This document shows, piece after piece, positions 16,297-24,885 of a stretch of 56,609 bases of DNA. Every line of letters begins with the position of its first letter. The stretch's first letter is position 1. The stretch is from Deferribacterales bacterium UBA4806 (lineage in GTDB: Bacteria; Chrysiogenota; Deferribacteres; Deferribacterales; UBA228). Location: assembly GCA_002402635.1 (NCBI GenBank), contig DHGE01000021.1:1-56609 (forward strand). Reading direction: 5' to 3'. The notes beneath the pieces are model-generated. The model saw only the letters and a program-made list of their open reading frames with translations. It made no database searches and was not told the DNA's origin. A program made the position numbers and the translations under genes.

Positions 16297-16967
16297 TGGC
16301 CACTTTATTTGTCACAGGTCTCCCCTTAACGTTAGAGAAAAATAGCTTCTCACCCAATAGCATAAATATTTTAAAAACGAGCAATCATTTAATAGGGGAA
16401 AGCAGAAAAGTGATTTTATCAATTCTATCTTTTATTGGTGATAAAAACAAAACATTTAGCTTGTTAAATGAACATTCCAAATATGATGAAAAAAAAGAGC
16501 TAATAGATTTAATTAAAGCAAAGGATATCTGCGTACTCTTTTCAGATATTGGAACACCTTGTGTTGCCGATCCAGGATATGATTTTGTTGATATGTGTTA
16601 TAACAATAATATAGAAATTTTATCTTTCCCTGGACCGTCATGTATCACAACAGGACTTTCAATATCTGGTTTTTATTCTGAAAAATTTACTTTTTTAGGT
16701 TACCCACCTATAGATAAGGGAGAAAGAAAAAAATTTTTTATTGAACTAAATGGGGCAAAAGAAACAACAGTTTTTATAGAAAGACCCTATTGTATGAAAT
16801 ATTTATTAAAAGACTTACAATATATTAAAGACAAAAGAATGGCAATAGCATACAATATTGGCTCCCATGATGAAATAACAATAAGAGGAAATATTAACAA
16901 TATCAAAAATAAACTCATAAATATGCCAAAAGCTCCTTTTACGGTTGTTGTAGAAGGAATAAAATGA
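16296..16967 (+). CDS. RsmI-like SAM-dependent methyltransferase (tetrapyrrole methylase fold)
   Basis: 223 residues. The motif SDIGTPCVADPGYDFVDM corresponds to RsmI's S-D-A-G-T-P-x-(I/V)-x-D-P-G, and FPGPSCITTGLSISGF to its P-G-P-S-A-x-x-x-A-L-x-x-S-G-(L/F). Then FLGYPP and the F-I-E-R-P-Y segment follow. RsmI methylates the 2'-O of C1402 in 16S rRNA. This protein is about 55 residues shorter than usual RsmI and lacks the C-terminal extension, and its N-terminus does not carry the usual A-E-D-T-R motif (it has IGESRKV). It may be a paralogue with another role; the methyltransferase fold is secure, the exact substrate is not. It overlaps serS by 1 bp and the next gene by 4 bp. Confidence 0.75.
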   Translation: MATLFVTGLPLTLEKNSFSPNSINILKTSNHLIGESRKVILSILSFIGDKNKTFSLLNEHSKYDEKKELIDLIKAKDICVLFSDIGTPCVADPGYDFVDMCYNNNIEILSFPGPSCITTGLSISGFYSEKFTFLGYPPIDKGERKKFFIELNGAKETTVFIERPYCMKYLLKDLQYIKDKRMAIAYNIGSHDEITIRGNINNIKNKLINMPKAPFTVVVEGIK

Positions 16968-18259
16968 ATCCATTGTCACTTATAAATGCAATTATTGAAA
17001 CATCCATAGATGCTGTAAAACCAGAAAATGTCATAGAAAAGTCTGTTAAATATATAAATGATACTTTAATTGTAAACAATCATCCCTTTGATTTAAAAAA
17101 ATATAATAGAATATTTATTGTAGGCAGTGGCAAAGCTTCTATAAAAATGGCTAAAGCAGTTAAGAAACTTATAAAAAATAATACAAAAAAAATTGAAGGA
17201 CTAGTTATTTCTAATTATCATGAGTATATTGAAGATTTAACTGTAGTGCTAGGCAGCCATCCAATTCCAACAAAAAAAAGTGTCAAAGCTGCAAAAAGCT
17301 TGATTAATTTACTGACAAAATGTAGTAACAATGATTTTTTAATCTATCTGTTAAGTGGTGGTTCATCTGCTCTCATGGAATTGCCTAAACCACCCCTAAC
17401 AATTAATGATGTTCAGAAAGTAACATCAATTCTTTTACATGCAGGGCTTAATATTAAAGAGTTAAATTTTATTAGAAAAAAACTCTCCCTGATAAAAGGT
17501 GGAAAATTAAATAATTTTATTCAGTGCAATGGTGTTGTTCTAGTTCTTTCTGATGTCATAGGAGATAAGTTAGAAAGTATTGGATCTGCACCTTTATATT
17601 ATAAAAAAGAGGAATTTGATATTATCACCCTTTTAAATAAGTATAATTTAAGAAAAAAGTTAACAAAAAAAGTAGTTGACATTTTGACCACAGAAGAAAA
17701 GGATTCAGTTAACCTACTGCCTCATTTTATAATAGGTAACAATTTAACAGCTCTGAAAGCTGCTGAGGAAAAAGCCTTATCATATGGTTTAAGTGCTGAA
17801 ATTCTAACTTCAACTTTGAAGGGAGAAGCTGGCCAGGCAGGTATATTCATAGCTTCTATTGGCAATTTTCAATCTGAATATACAAAAAAAAGCAAACTAT
17901 ATATACTCGGTGGCGAAACCACTGTAACTGTCAAAGGATCTGGAATGGGCGGTAGAAATCAAGAATTGGCTCTCGCAGCACTTAAAGAACTTGAATATAA
18001 CAATAATATTTATATTGCTGCATACGGTACAGATGGTATAGATGGGCCAACTGATGCTGCTGGTGCAATCATTAACAATGAATTATCTCTTAAAGCAAAA
18101 AATTTGAGGCTATCAATTGAAGAATATCTACAAAATAACAATTCATATAATTTTTTTAAAGAAGTAGGAGGTCATATAAAATTGGGACATACAGGAACAA
18201 ATGTTTGCGATATTGTATTACTTTTCATTTTCCATAAAGAGGTAAATAACGTTGCATAG
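16964..18259 (+). CDS. gckA: Glycerate 2-kinase (MOFRL / DUF4147 family)
   Basis: 431 residues. Bacterial class II glycerate kinase producing 2-phosphoglycerate from D-glycerate. Hallmarks: FIVGSGKASIKMAKAV near the N-terminus, LLSGGSSALMELP (phosphate loop), GGETTVTVKGSGMGGRNQEL, and the C-terminal MOFRL-domain run YGTDGIDGPTDAAGAI with GHTGTNVCDI. It starts with ATGA overlap with the methyltransferase gene and ends 8 bp into the next gene, so it is an internal operon member. No neighbouring serine-cycle or photorespiratory genes are visible. Confidence 0.9.
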   Translation: MNPLSLINAIIETSIDAVKPENVIEKSVKYINDTLIVNNHPFDLKKYNRIFIVGSGKASIKMAKAVKKLIKNNTKKIEGLVISNYHEYIEDLTVVLGSHPIPTKKSVKAAKSLINLLTKCSNNDFLIYLLSGGSSALMELPKPPLTINDVQKVTSILLHAGLNIKELNFIRKKLSLIKGGKLNNFIQCNGVVLVLSDVIGDKLESIGSAPLYYKKEEFDIITLLNKYNLRKKLTKKVVDILTTEEKDSVNLLPHFIIGNNLTALKAAEEKALSYGLSAEILTSTLKGEAGQAGIFIASIGNFQSEYTKKSKLYILGGETTVTVKGSGMGGRNQELALAALKELEYNNNIYIAAYGTDGIDGPTDAAGAIINNELSLKAKNLRLSIEEYLQNNNSYNFFKEVGGHIKLGHTGTNVCDIVLLFIFHKEVNNVA

Positions 18260-19295
18260 TAATATAAAATTAGAAATTAAGCTAAAGACATTTTTTACTG
18301 TAAGTATTATTTTTTTATTAATATACCTGATCTTTAGATTAAACAATATTTTAACTCCCTTTGCTCTTTCATTTTTCATAGCTTATTTGATGGAACCAAT
18401 AATTAGTAGAGCAGAAAAATATAAAATACCTAGAAGCATAGCAATAATTATAATATTTATTGTTTTAATAGCTTTAATATCCGGTTTCTTATTAATTCTA
18501 ATTCCCATGATATATAGAGAAATTTATTCTTTTGGAAAGGACTTTCCACTATATATAGACAGATTATCTCCGATCTTTAACGAATTGCAGACAAAATTAA
18601 ATCTAGATTTATCAATAGATAAAGTTAAGGACTTAATTATAAGTAAAGGTAGTGAACTCTCAAAAATGCTTTATAAAACAATTGGTACACTTACATCTTC
18701 AATAAAAAATATAATAGGATTCGTAATTCTCTATTCAATTGTCCCAATACTAATCTTTTATTTTTCAAAGGATTATAAATACGTGACTGAAAGTTTAATA
18801 AAAATTATTCAAGAAAATTCTAATTTTAATGCAAAAAAGTATATTGAAGAATTCAATCAAATATTAAGTAGCTATTTTAGAGGACAATTTATTGTTGCTA
18901 TGATTTTAGGCATTTTATATTCCATTGTTTTGCTTATAACTGGTATAAAACCTGCTTTGATAATTGGCCTTTCGGCGGGAGTTTTATCAATTATACCTTA
19001 TTTAGGTTTTGTTGTTGGTTTTGGTGTGTCCCTAATTTTGGCATATTTACAATATTTCGATATATGGCATCCAATTTTTGTATTAGCAGGTTTTGCAGTT
19101 GTTCAAACTATAGAATCAAATTATATCACACCTAAAATTGTTGGCACCAAATTAGGTCTTCATCCAACAGCTGTCATCTTTGCATTGCTGGCCGGAGGAT
19201 CATTACTAGGGATTGCTGGTATGATTTTTTCACTTCCTATAGCAGCAGCTATTAAAGTCTGGCTTAACAAAATTATAGCTACCCTTAAAAGATAA
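18252..19295 (+). CDS. AI-2E family transporter (PerM/YdiK-like permease)
   Basis: 347 residues with about seven to eight transmembrane helices. An N-terminal pair surrounds F-A-L-S-F-F-I-A-Y-L-M-E-P, a hydrophilic region follows (about 95-150), and then a C-terminal bundle with the family signature YFRGQFIVAMILGILYSI, LSIIPYLGFVVGF, and ITPKIVGTKLGLHP. The start codon is TTG (18252) with GAGGT about 9 nt upstream, overlapping the kinase gene by 8 bp. Members have been proposed as exporters of autoinducer-2 or as Na+/H+-coupled permeases; the substrate cannot be read from sequence. It is the last gene of the ribF operon and converges on glmS with a 9-bp gap and no terminator. Confidence 0.88.
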   Translation: MHSNIKLEIKLKTFFTVSIIFLLIYLIFRLNNILTPFALSFFIAYLMEPIISRAEKYKIPRSIAIIIIFIVLIALISGFLLILIPMIYREIYSFGKDFPLYIDRLSPIFNELQTKLNLDLSIDKVKDLIISKGSELSKMLYKTIGTLTSSIKNIIGFVILYSIVPILIFYFSKDYKYVTESLIKIIQENSNFNAKKYIEEFNQILSSYFRGQFIVAMILGILYSIVLLITGIKPALIIGLSAGVLSIIPYLGFVVGFGVSLILAYLQYFDIWHPIFVLAGFAVVQTIESNYITPKIVGTKLGLHPTAVIFALLAGGSLLGIAGMIFSLPIAAAIKVWLNKIIATLKR

Positions 19296-19304
19296 ACTTA
19301 TATA

Positions 19305-21128
19305 TTATTCAACTGTTACTGATTTTGCTAAATTTCTTGGCTGATCAACATCAAGTCCTAGATAATTTGCACAATGATATGCAAATAGCTGAAAAATAAC
19401 TGTATTAGGGAATATTGATAAATCTTCATCTACTGATGGTATAAAAACAAACCCATCAACTAAATTAATCACACGTTTATCTCCACTGGAAGCAATTGCA
19501 TAAACAGTACCATTTCTAGCTTTAATTTCCTCAATGTTACCTATAATTTTATCATAGGTCTGTGACTGGGTTGCTATAACAAAAACTGGAACTTTTTTAG
19601 AAATAAGAGCTATTGGGCCATGTTTTAACTCTCCTGCTGCATAACCTTCTGCATGGATATAAGAAACTTCCTTTAATTTTAAGGCTCCTTCTAAAGCCAC
19701 AGGATAATTTATATTTCTGCCTAAAAATAAAAAGTGTTCATAATTTATACATTTCATAGCTATTTCAGAAATGATATCATTCATTTTAATAACACCATCT
19801 AACAAGTCAGGAAGTCTGATTATTTTTTCAATATGTTCTTTGATATTTCTATCATTAAGACGTTTTGTACACTGTCCTAAATAAATTGCAAAGAGATACA
19901 GAATTATAATTTGTGTAGTAAAAGCTTTTGTTGATGCAACACCAATTTCAGGACCGGCATAAGTATAAATCGTTGAATCTGTCATTCGTGTTATTGAAGA
20001 CGATATCATATTAGTAAGAGCAATAGTAGTTATTTTGTTTTTCTTTACTAGTTTCACTGATGCCAGTGTATCAGCTGTTTCACCAGATTGTGAAATAAAG
20101 ATAATGATCTGATTATCAGTAGGAGTCATATTTCTATATCTAAATTCTGAAGCTATATCAACAGAAACAGATAAACCACTATATTTTTCAATTAGATATT
20201 TACCTATCATAGCAGCATGATAACTAGTACCACAGCCTATTATTTGAATACTTTTTGAGCTCATTATTCTGTCTTCAATATTTTCAAACTCATTAAAAAT
20301 TATCTTTTCATGGTTGTTGGATATATGATTTAAAAATGTATCTAATAATGCTTTAGGCTGTTCAAATATTTCCTTCAACATATAATGTTTGTAACCACCT
20401 TTATTGGCCATTTGAAAATTTAGTTTAACCCTTTTACTGTTTGTTGATATAGGGTCTCCGTTGAAATTATACAGCTTTATATCGGTTTTATAAATTTTCG
20501 CAATATTTTCATCTTCTAAAATTATAAAATTATCAGTATAGGCTGTGAGAGCAGTTAAATCACTGGCAACGAATATTTCATCCTCTCCTATGCCAATTAT
20601 TAATGGGTTTTCTTTCTTCACTAACACCAATGTTTCAGGCTCTTTATCAGATATAATAGCCAGAGCATATGACCCTTTTAAATTTTTAACCGTATTGATA
20701 GCTGAGTTTAAAAGATCTCCATTATATTTCTCAGCTATTAAGTGTGCTATTATTTCTGAATCAGTTTCAGATTGTAGAGCATATCTCTTCTCAATTTTTT
20801 CCTTTAAATCCATATAATTTTCAATAATTCCATTATGGACAAGAGATATATTATCTACTTTATGGGGATGGGCGTTTTTATCTGACACAACTCCATGTGT
20901 TGCCCATCTTGTATGTCCAATGCCAAGATGAGTCATAGAATATTTGTTAATATCAATTTTTTCCCTTAAATGTTTTATCTTCCCTGTAGTTTTTATAATA
21001 TCTATGTTTCCGCTTTCACAAATAGCAATACCAGCAGAATCATACCCTCTATATTCCAATCTTTGTAGGCAATCTAAGAGAACCTCAGAAACGTTTCTCT
21101 TCCCATAATAAGCAACAATTCCACACAT
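19305..21128 (-). CDS. glmS: Glutamine-fructose-6-phosphate aminotransferase GlmS
   Basis: 607 residues from the ATG at 21128. The start is fixed by the mature N-terminal Cys nucleophile (MCGIVAYYGKRNV); the nine further upstream codons are not part of the enzyme. The glutaminase domain shows GHTRWATHG and VHNGIIENY. Two SIS isomerase domains follow (IQIIGCGTSYHAA with ISQSGETADT, and LFLGRNINYPVALEGALKLKE with AEGYAAGELKHGPIALI), and the C-terminus ends in ...AKSVTVE. It makes glucosamine-6-phosphate for peptidoglycan and LPS. The ATG overlaps the glmU stop (TAATG), so GlmU and GlmS are co-translated. No glmS-ribozyme leader is possible in this arrangement. Confidence 0.97.
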   Translation of the reverse strand: MCGIVAYYGKRNVSEVLLDCLQRLEYRGYDSAGIAICESGNIDIIKTTGKIKHLREKIDINKYSMTHLGIGHTRWATHGVVSDKNAHPHKVDNISLVHNGIIENYMDLKEKIEKRYALQSETDSEIIAHLIAEKYNGDLLNSAINTVKNLKGSYALAIISDKEPETLVLVKKENPLIIGIGEDEIFVASDLTALTAYTDNFIILEDENIAKIYKTDIKLYNFNGDPISTNSKRVKLNFQMANKGGYKHYMLKEIFEQPKALLDTFLNHISNNHEKIIFNEFENIEDRIMSSKSIQIIGCGTSYHAAMIGKYLIEKYSGLSVSVDIASEFRYRNMTPTDNQIIIFISQSGETADTLASVKLVKKNKITTIALTNMISSSITRMTDSTIYTYAGPEIGVASTKAFTTQIIILYLFAIYLGQCTKRLNDRNIKEHIEKIIRLPDLLDGVIKMNDIISEIAMKCINYEHFLFLGRNINYPVALEGALKLKEVSYIHAEGYAAGELKHGPIALISKKVPVFVIATQSQTYDKIIGNIEEIKARNGTVYAIASSGDKRVINLVDGFVFIPSVDEDLSIFPNTVIFQLFAYHCANYLGLDVDQPRNLAKSVTVE

Positions 21129-22489
21129 TATTTCTTCTTTTTCCTCTCCACCCACCTCTTAAACCAATTAAGCTTATTAATCTGTTTGGCCCTTGCAACA
21201 GCTAAAGCATTGTCGGGAACATCTTTAGTAATAGTAGAACCTGCTCCTATAACTACATTACTTCCAATTTTTACAGGAGCCACAAATTGAACATCACTAC
21301 CAATAAATGTACAATTACCTATTGTAGTTTCATTTTTATTAAATCCATCATAGTTACAAGTAATTGTTCCGCATCCTATATTTACAGATTCACCAATCTT
21401 GGCATCTCCCAAGTATGTTAAATGACTTGCCTTTGTTTTCTTACCAATAATAACTTTTTTAGTTTCAACAAAATTGCCTATTTTATTTTCACCTTTCAAT
21501 ATAGTCTCTGGCCTTAAATGGGCCATAGGGCCAATAGAAGAATTGTTTCCAACTTCAGAGGAAATTATTAAAGTATTATCAAAAATAGTGCAATCCTCTC
21601 CAATAAATGAATTAACGATTCTGCATCCACTATATATAGTTGTATTCTTCTTAATAGTACTCTGTCCTTGAATAAAAACATTAGGATAAATTACAACATC
21701 TGGTTCGATCTTAACATCTTCATCAACATAAAAATTTTGTGGATCTAGAATACATACTCCTTGCTTCATAAATTCTATAGCTCTTTTAATCCATATTATT
21801 TTAGCCACTGAGGAGTATTCTTCCAATGTATTGATTCCTAAAAATTCATCACTACTTTCATTTAAGTATACAACATCACCCATATTTAATGCATCCGTAA
21901 GATAATATTCTTTTTGATTGTTTAGATCTTTTATATGTTTTAACCTTTTTAAAAATTCATTAACCTTTCCCATATAGATACCAGTATTAACTTCCTTGAT
22001 TTGTTTCATTTCATAATTAATTATATCCTTTTCTTCAACGATTTTAATAAAATTATTCTTTTCATCACGAATTACTCTTCCATAATTTTCAGGCTTATCT
22101 AATTTTGTTGACATAAATGATATTTTATTATCATAATAAAAGTTTCTAATAAAATATTCTAATGTTGATGTTTGTAGCAATGGAACATCCCCATTGACTA
22201 CTACAGTTATATCATCACCAGCAAATTTTTTTAGACCACATAATAAGGCATGGGCAGTACCTTTAGGCGTCTCTTGGATAGAGACATCTATGTTTTTTGA
22301 TACTAAATAATCTATGATAATTTTATTATCTGGAACTACAACTACAATTTTCAAAGGATTCGTCTTTTCTATAGCCGATAAAACATAGTCAATAACAGGC
22401 TTCCCTGCCAAATTCATTAAGATTTTTGGGCATTTTACTTTCATCCTGCTGCTTTTTCCACCAGCTAAAATAATAATATTCACATTCAT
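21128..22489 (-). CDS. glmU: Bifunctional GlmU (GlcNAc-1-P uridyltransferase / GlcN-1-P acetyltransferase)
   Basis: 453 residues. The N-terminal pyrophosphorylase domain has LAGGKSSRMKVKCPKIL (G-x-G-T-x-M-x(4)-P-K equivalent), the ETPKGTAHAL loop and VVNGDVPLL. The C-terminal left-handed beta-helix has hexapeptide repeats and the acetyltransferase landmarks GPMAHLRP, NFVETKK, HLTYLGDAKIG, GCGTITCNYDGFNK and FIGSDVQFVAPV. It converts GlcN-1-P to UDP-GlcNAc in two steps. It has no clear ribosome-binding site and lies close to its predicted promoter. Confidence 0.97.
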   Translation of the reverse strand: MNVNIIILAGGKSSRMKVKCPKILMNLAGKPVIDYVLSAIEKTNPLKIVVVVPDNKIIIDYLVSKNIDVSIQETPKGTAHALLCGLKKFAGDDITVVVNGDVPLLQTSTLEYFIRNFYYDNKISFMSTKLDKPENYGRVIRDEKNNFIKIVEEKDIINYEMKQIKEVNTGIYMGKVNEFLKRLKHIKDLNNQKEYYLTDALNMGDVVYLNESSDEFLGINTLEEYSSVAKIIWIKRAIEFMKQGVCILDPQNFYVDEDVKIEPDVVIYPNVFIQGQSTIKKNTTIYSGCRIVNSFIGEDCTIFDNTLIISSEVGNNSSIGPMAHLRPETILKGENKIGNFVETKKVIIGKKTKASHLTYLGDAKIGESVNIGCGTITCNYDGFNKNETTIGNCTFIGSDVQFVAPVKIGSNVVIGAGSTITKDVPDNALAVARAKQINKLNWFKRWVERKKKK

Positions 22490-22503
22490 AACTTATTAAA
22501 TAA

Positions 22504-22532
22504 ATATTAATAGAAGTGACATATTTTATCAA
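22504..22532 (-). promoter_or_regulatory. Predicted promoter of glmU-glmS
   Basis: Minus strand TTGATA (22532..22527), a 17-nt spacer, TAATAT (22509..22504). The ATG lies 14 nt beyond, leaving a leader of about 8 nt without a Shine-Dalgarno sequence. Confidence 0.4.
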
Positions 22533-22567
22533 TATTGAATAAAAAAAACAATCAACCTATAATTAGA

Positions 22568-23494
22568 CTATGAAAAATATTGTATAATGCTATACCAAAA
22601 AGGATAGACGAAAATTGATAGAAGTGTTGTTAAAATAATTACTGATGTTGTTAATTTAACTGAACCACCAAGAGATATAGCCAGGACATAATTCACAGTT
22701 GCACAAGGTGAAGCTAACATTATAAGCAATACCTCTGTATAATCGTTAAAATCTAGCTTAGATAAGTATATCAACAACAATGCTATTACAGGTAAAATAA
22801 ATAATTTGAAAAGAACAACTAAGATTATAGAGGCTATATTACCTTTTATTAATGAAATATTTATTCCGCCTCCTATGCAAATTAAAGCAAGTGGCATAGT
22901 CACTCGTGAAAGTATATTAATTGATTTATTAATTGAATCAGGTAATGAAATCGATAAAAAGAGACATACAAAACCAACAGTACAACCTATAACAATAGGA
23001 TTCAAAACTGCTGTAATAAACATTTTTCGAAGATTAATTTTATCAGTAGAGCCTAAGGTAAGGCAGATCACTGAAAGTATATTCACAAATGGAACAATAA
23101 AAGCCATATAAATAGCAGCAATTGTAATCCCTTGATCACCAAAGAAAAAATATGAAACAGGTAAACCCATATAAGCATAATTACCTCTAAAGCTATTCAT
23201 TGTTACACTAAATGATTCGTTCCTATTTATACCTAATATTTTTGAGGCTATTAAGGATAAACAAAAGATTAAACATATAGATAGTATTGCTATAAAAAGA
23301 ATATACATGGAAGGTATTTTTGAATAATCAGCCTCTTTAATTTCATAAAACAATAAAAGAGGCAGAAAAAAGTTATAAAGAGCTTTATTAATTGAAGATA
23401 TAAAAGTTGAATCTATTAGACGGATTGTTTTTATTAAATATCCTGTAACAAGTATAATAAAAATTGGCAAAATAATAGATATTAATTCTTGCAT
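22568..23494 (-). CDS. AEC-family transporter (auxin efflux carrier / malate permease type)
   Basis: 308 residues, about ten transmembrane helices in two five-helix halves. Family features: LPIFIILVTGYLIKTIRLID at the N-terminus, ALYNFFLPLLLFYEI, NSFRGNYAYMGLPVSYFFFG (the conserved N-x-G-x-x-G-x-P segment), and in the second half P-L-A-L-I-C-I-G-G and A-S-P-C-A-T-V-N-Y-V-L-A. Such proteins are secondary carriers for organic acids or auxin-like compounds; the substrate is unknown. It reads divergently from the small membrane protein gene 29 bp away. Confidence 0.88.
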   Translation of the reverse strand: MQELISIILPIFIILVTGYLIKTIRLIDSTFISSINKALYNFFLPLLLFYEIKEADYSKIPSMYILFIAILSICLIFCLSLIASKILGINRNESFSVTMNSFRGNYAYMGLPVSYFFFGDQGITIAAIYMAFIVPFVNILSVICLTLGSTDKINLRKMFITAVLNPIVIGCTVGFVCLFLSISLPDSINKSINILSRVTMPLALICIGGGINISLIKGNIASIILVVLFKLFILPVIALLLIYLSKLDFNDYTEVLLIMLASPCATVNYVLAISLGGSVKLTTSVIILTTLLSIFVYPFWYSIIQYFS

Positions 23495-23517
23495 TGTACA
23501 ATTGCATATATTATATA
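23489..23517 (+). promoter_or_regulatory. Predicted promoter of the 92-residue protein gene
   Basis: TTGCAT (23489-23494), 17-nt spacer, TATATA (23512-23517), then 6 nt to the ATG at 23524. The geometry places transcription start on the start codon. The -35 box overlaps the start of the divergent AEC gene. Confidence 0.4.
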
Positions 23518-23523
23518 TAAAGA

Positions 23524-23802
23524 ATGAATAGAATTACAAAGTTTTTTTATGGTAAATATTTAAAATATTGGTATATAGCCTTTGTCATAATTGTTATATG
23601 TATGTTAGCAAGTTATTATGGTAATAGATCCATAAAATCTTATAGTTTGATTATATTCAATTCCGATGGCACTATAAATGAAATAGAAGAAGTGAATGCA
23701 GAAAAAATGGTGAATCTGGAAAATAATATAGTTATTTTAACTAAAATGTTGCCCATTACTAAAGCTTTTATTCCACAAAAACGTATAAAAATTGAATTCT
23801 AA
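23524..23802 (+). CDS. Small single-pass membrane protein of unknown function
   Basis: 92 residues, not recognised. A basic N-terminus (MNRITKFFYGKYLKYW) is followed by one transmembrane helix (about residues 17-33, YIAFVIIVICMLASYYG) and a mixed-charge domain of about 55 residues (NSDGTINEIEEVNAEKMVNLENNIVILTK in two pieces). The orientation would put the C-terminal part outside the cytoplasm by the positive-inside rule. It has a well-placed promoter but no Shine-Dalgarno. It stands between a divergent permease gene and argC (78 bp downstream). It has ordinary coding character and no competing gene on the other strand, so it is probably real. Confidence 0.55.
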   Translation: MNRITKFFYGKYLKYWYIAFVIIVICMLASYYGNRSIKSYSLIIFNSDGTINEIEEVNAEKMVNLENNIVILTKMLPITKAFIPQKRIKIEF

Positions 23803-23880
23803 CTATAGCTATCAAACTCTTGTTAAAGGTTATAACGTTCCAAATATATTAATATTGTTTCTTTTAATATTTTTAAATAT

Positions 23881-24885
23881 ATGAATATAGCTATTTACGG
23901 TGCAACAGGTTATACTGGACTTGAAATTATAAAACTTCTTATTAATCATCCACATTTTAAAATTGTTCACATATACAGTGATACTTTCGCAGGGAAAAAA
24001 CTCGAAGCGGTTTCTCCATTTTTTAAGAAACTATGTTCACTTGTCCTTGAATCAATAAAATTAAACGTGCAAATTGATGACATTGATGCAGCATTTATTT
24101 GTCTTCCCAACGGAACAACATTCGACATTGTTAAACATTTATATGATAATAAAAAAATAATTGTTGACTTAAGTGCAGATTTCAGATTTTCAAATGAAAC
24201 TATCTATGAACAAACTTATAATATTAAACATATGCTTCCTGATTTATTAAAAATAAGAGCCTATGGTATTCCGGAGATTTTTAAGAGAGACATACTAAAA
24301 ACAACAATTATTGCAAATCCTGGTTGCTATCCAACATCTATAATTATACCACTTTACCCTCTAATTTTTAACAAACTAATAGAACCACATTACATAGTAG
24401 CTGATTCTAAATCAGGTGTAAGTGGAGCTGGAAAAAAAACAACAGAAACTACTCATTTTTGTGAAGTAAATGAAGATTTTAAGGCTTATTCAGTATTTAC
24501 TCATAGGCACTCTCCAGAAATAAATCACATTTTGTCAACAACAACAAAGGAACAGACTCAAATAATATTTACACCCCATTTGCTTCCTGTAACAAGGGGT
24601 ATTGAATCAACCATCTACGCTAAATCAGCTAGCTCTCTTGACACTATTTATAATGCTACAGCAGAATTTTACAAAAATTCATATTTTGTTAGAGTTTATA
24701 AAGAAGAGCATCTTTCAATTAAAAATGTTACCCATACTAATTTTATTGACATATCATTCTTTAAGGATGGCAAACATCTTATTATTTTATCTACAATAGA
24801 TAACTTAGTTAAGGGTGCATCAGGACAAGCAATTCAAAACTTAAATTTAAAGGCTGGATATGAAGAAAATTGTGGATTTCTCTAA
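23881..24885 (+). CDS. argC: N-acetyl-gamma-glutamyl-phosphate reductase ArgC
   Basis: 334 residues. NADP-dependent reductase in arginine biosynthesis. N-terminal Rossmann motif YGATGYTGLEI, the DLSADFRF segment, catalytic cysteine Cys149 in ANPGCYPTS, and the histidine-containing FTHRHSPEI stretch (H-x-H-x-P-E-I). The C-terminus VKGASGQAIQNLNLKAGY is typical. Its end overlaps argJ by 26 bp, so the two products are made from one transcript. No ribosome-binding site is evident before the ATG. Confidence 0.96.
   Translation: MNIAIYGATGYTGLEIIKLLINHPHFKIVHIYSDTFAGKKLEAVSPFFKKLCSLVLESIKLNVQIDDIDAAFICLPNGTTFDIVKHLYDNKKIIVDLSADFRFSNETIYEQTYNIKHMLPDLLKIRAYGIPEIFKRDILKTTIIANPGCYPTSIIIPLYPLIFNKLIEPHYIVADSKSGVSGAGKKTTETTHFCEVNEDFKAYSVFTHRHSPEINHILSTTTKEQTQIIFTPHLLPVTRGIESTIYAKSASSLDTIYNATAEFYKNSYFVRVYKEEHLSIKNVTHTNFIDISFFKDGKHLIILSTIDNLVKGASGQAIQNLNLKAGYEENCGFL

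Noticed and set aside
21129..21155. Longer GlmS start nine codons upstream
   Set aside because: The catalytic Cys must directly follow the initiator Met; the upstream codons lie in glmU.
21128..22489. glmS ribozyme or other riboswitch upstream of glmS
   Set aside because: glmS starts inside the glmU stop codon, so no leader exists. No known riboswitch consensus was seen upstream of ribF, glmU or argC either.
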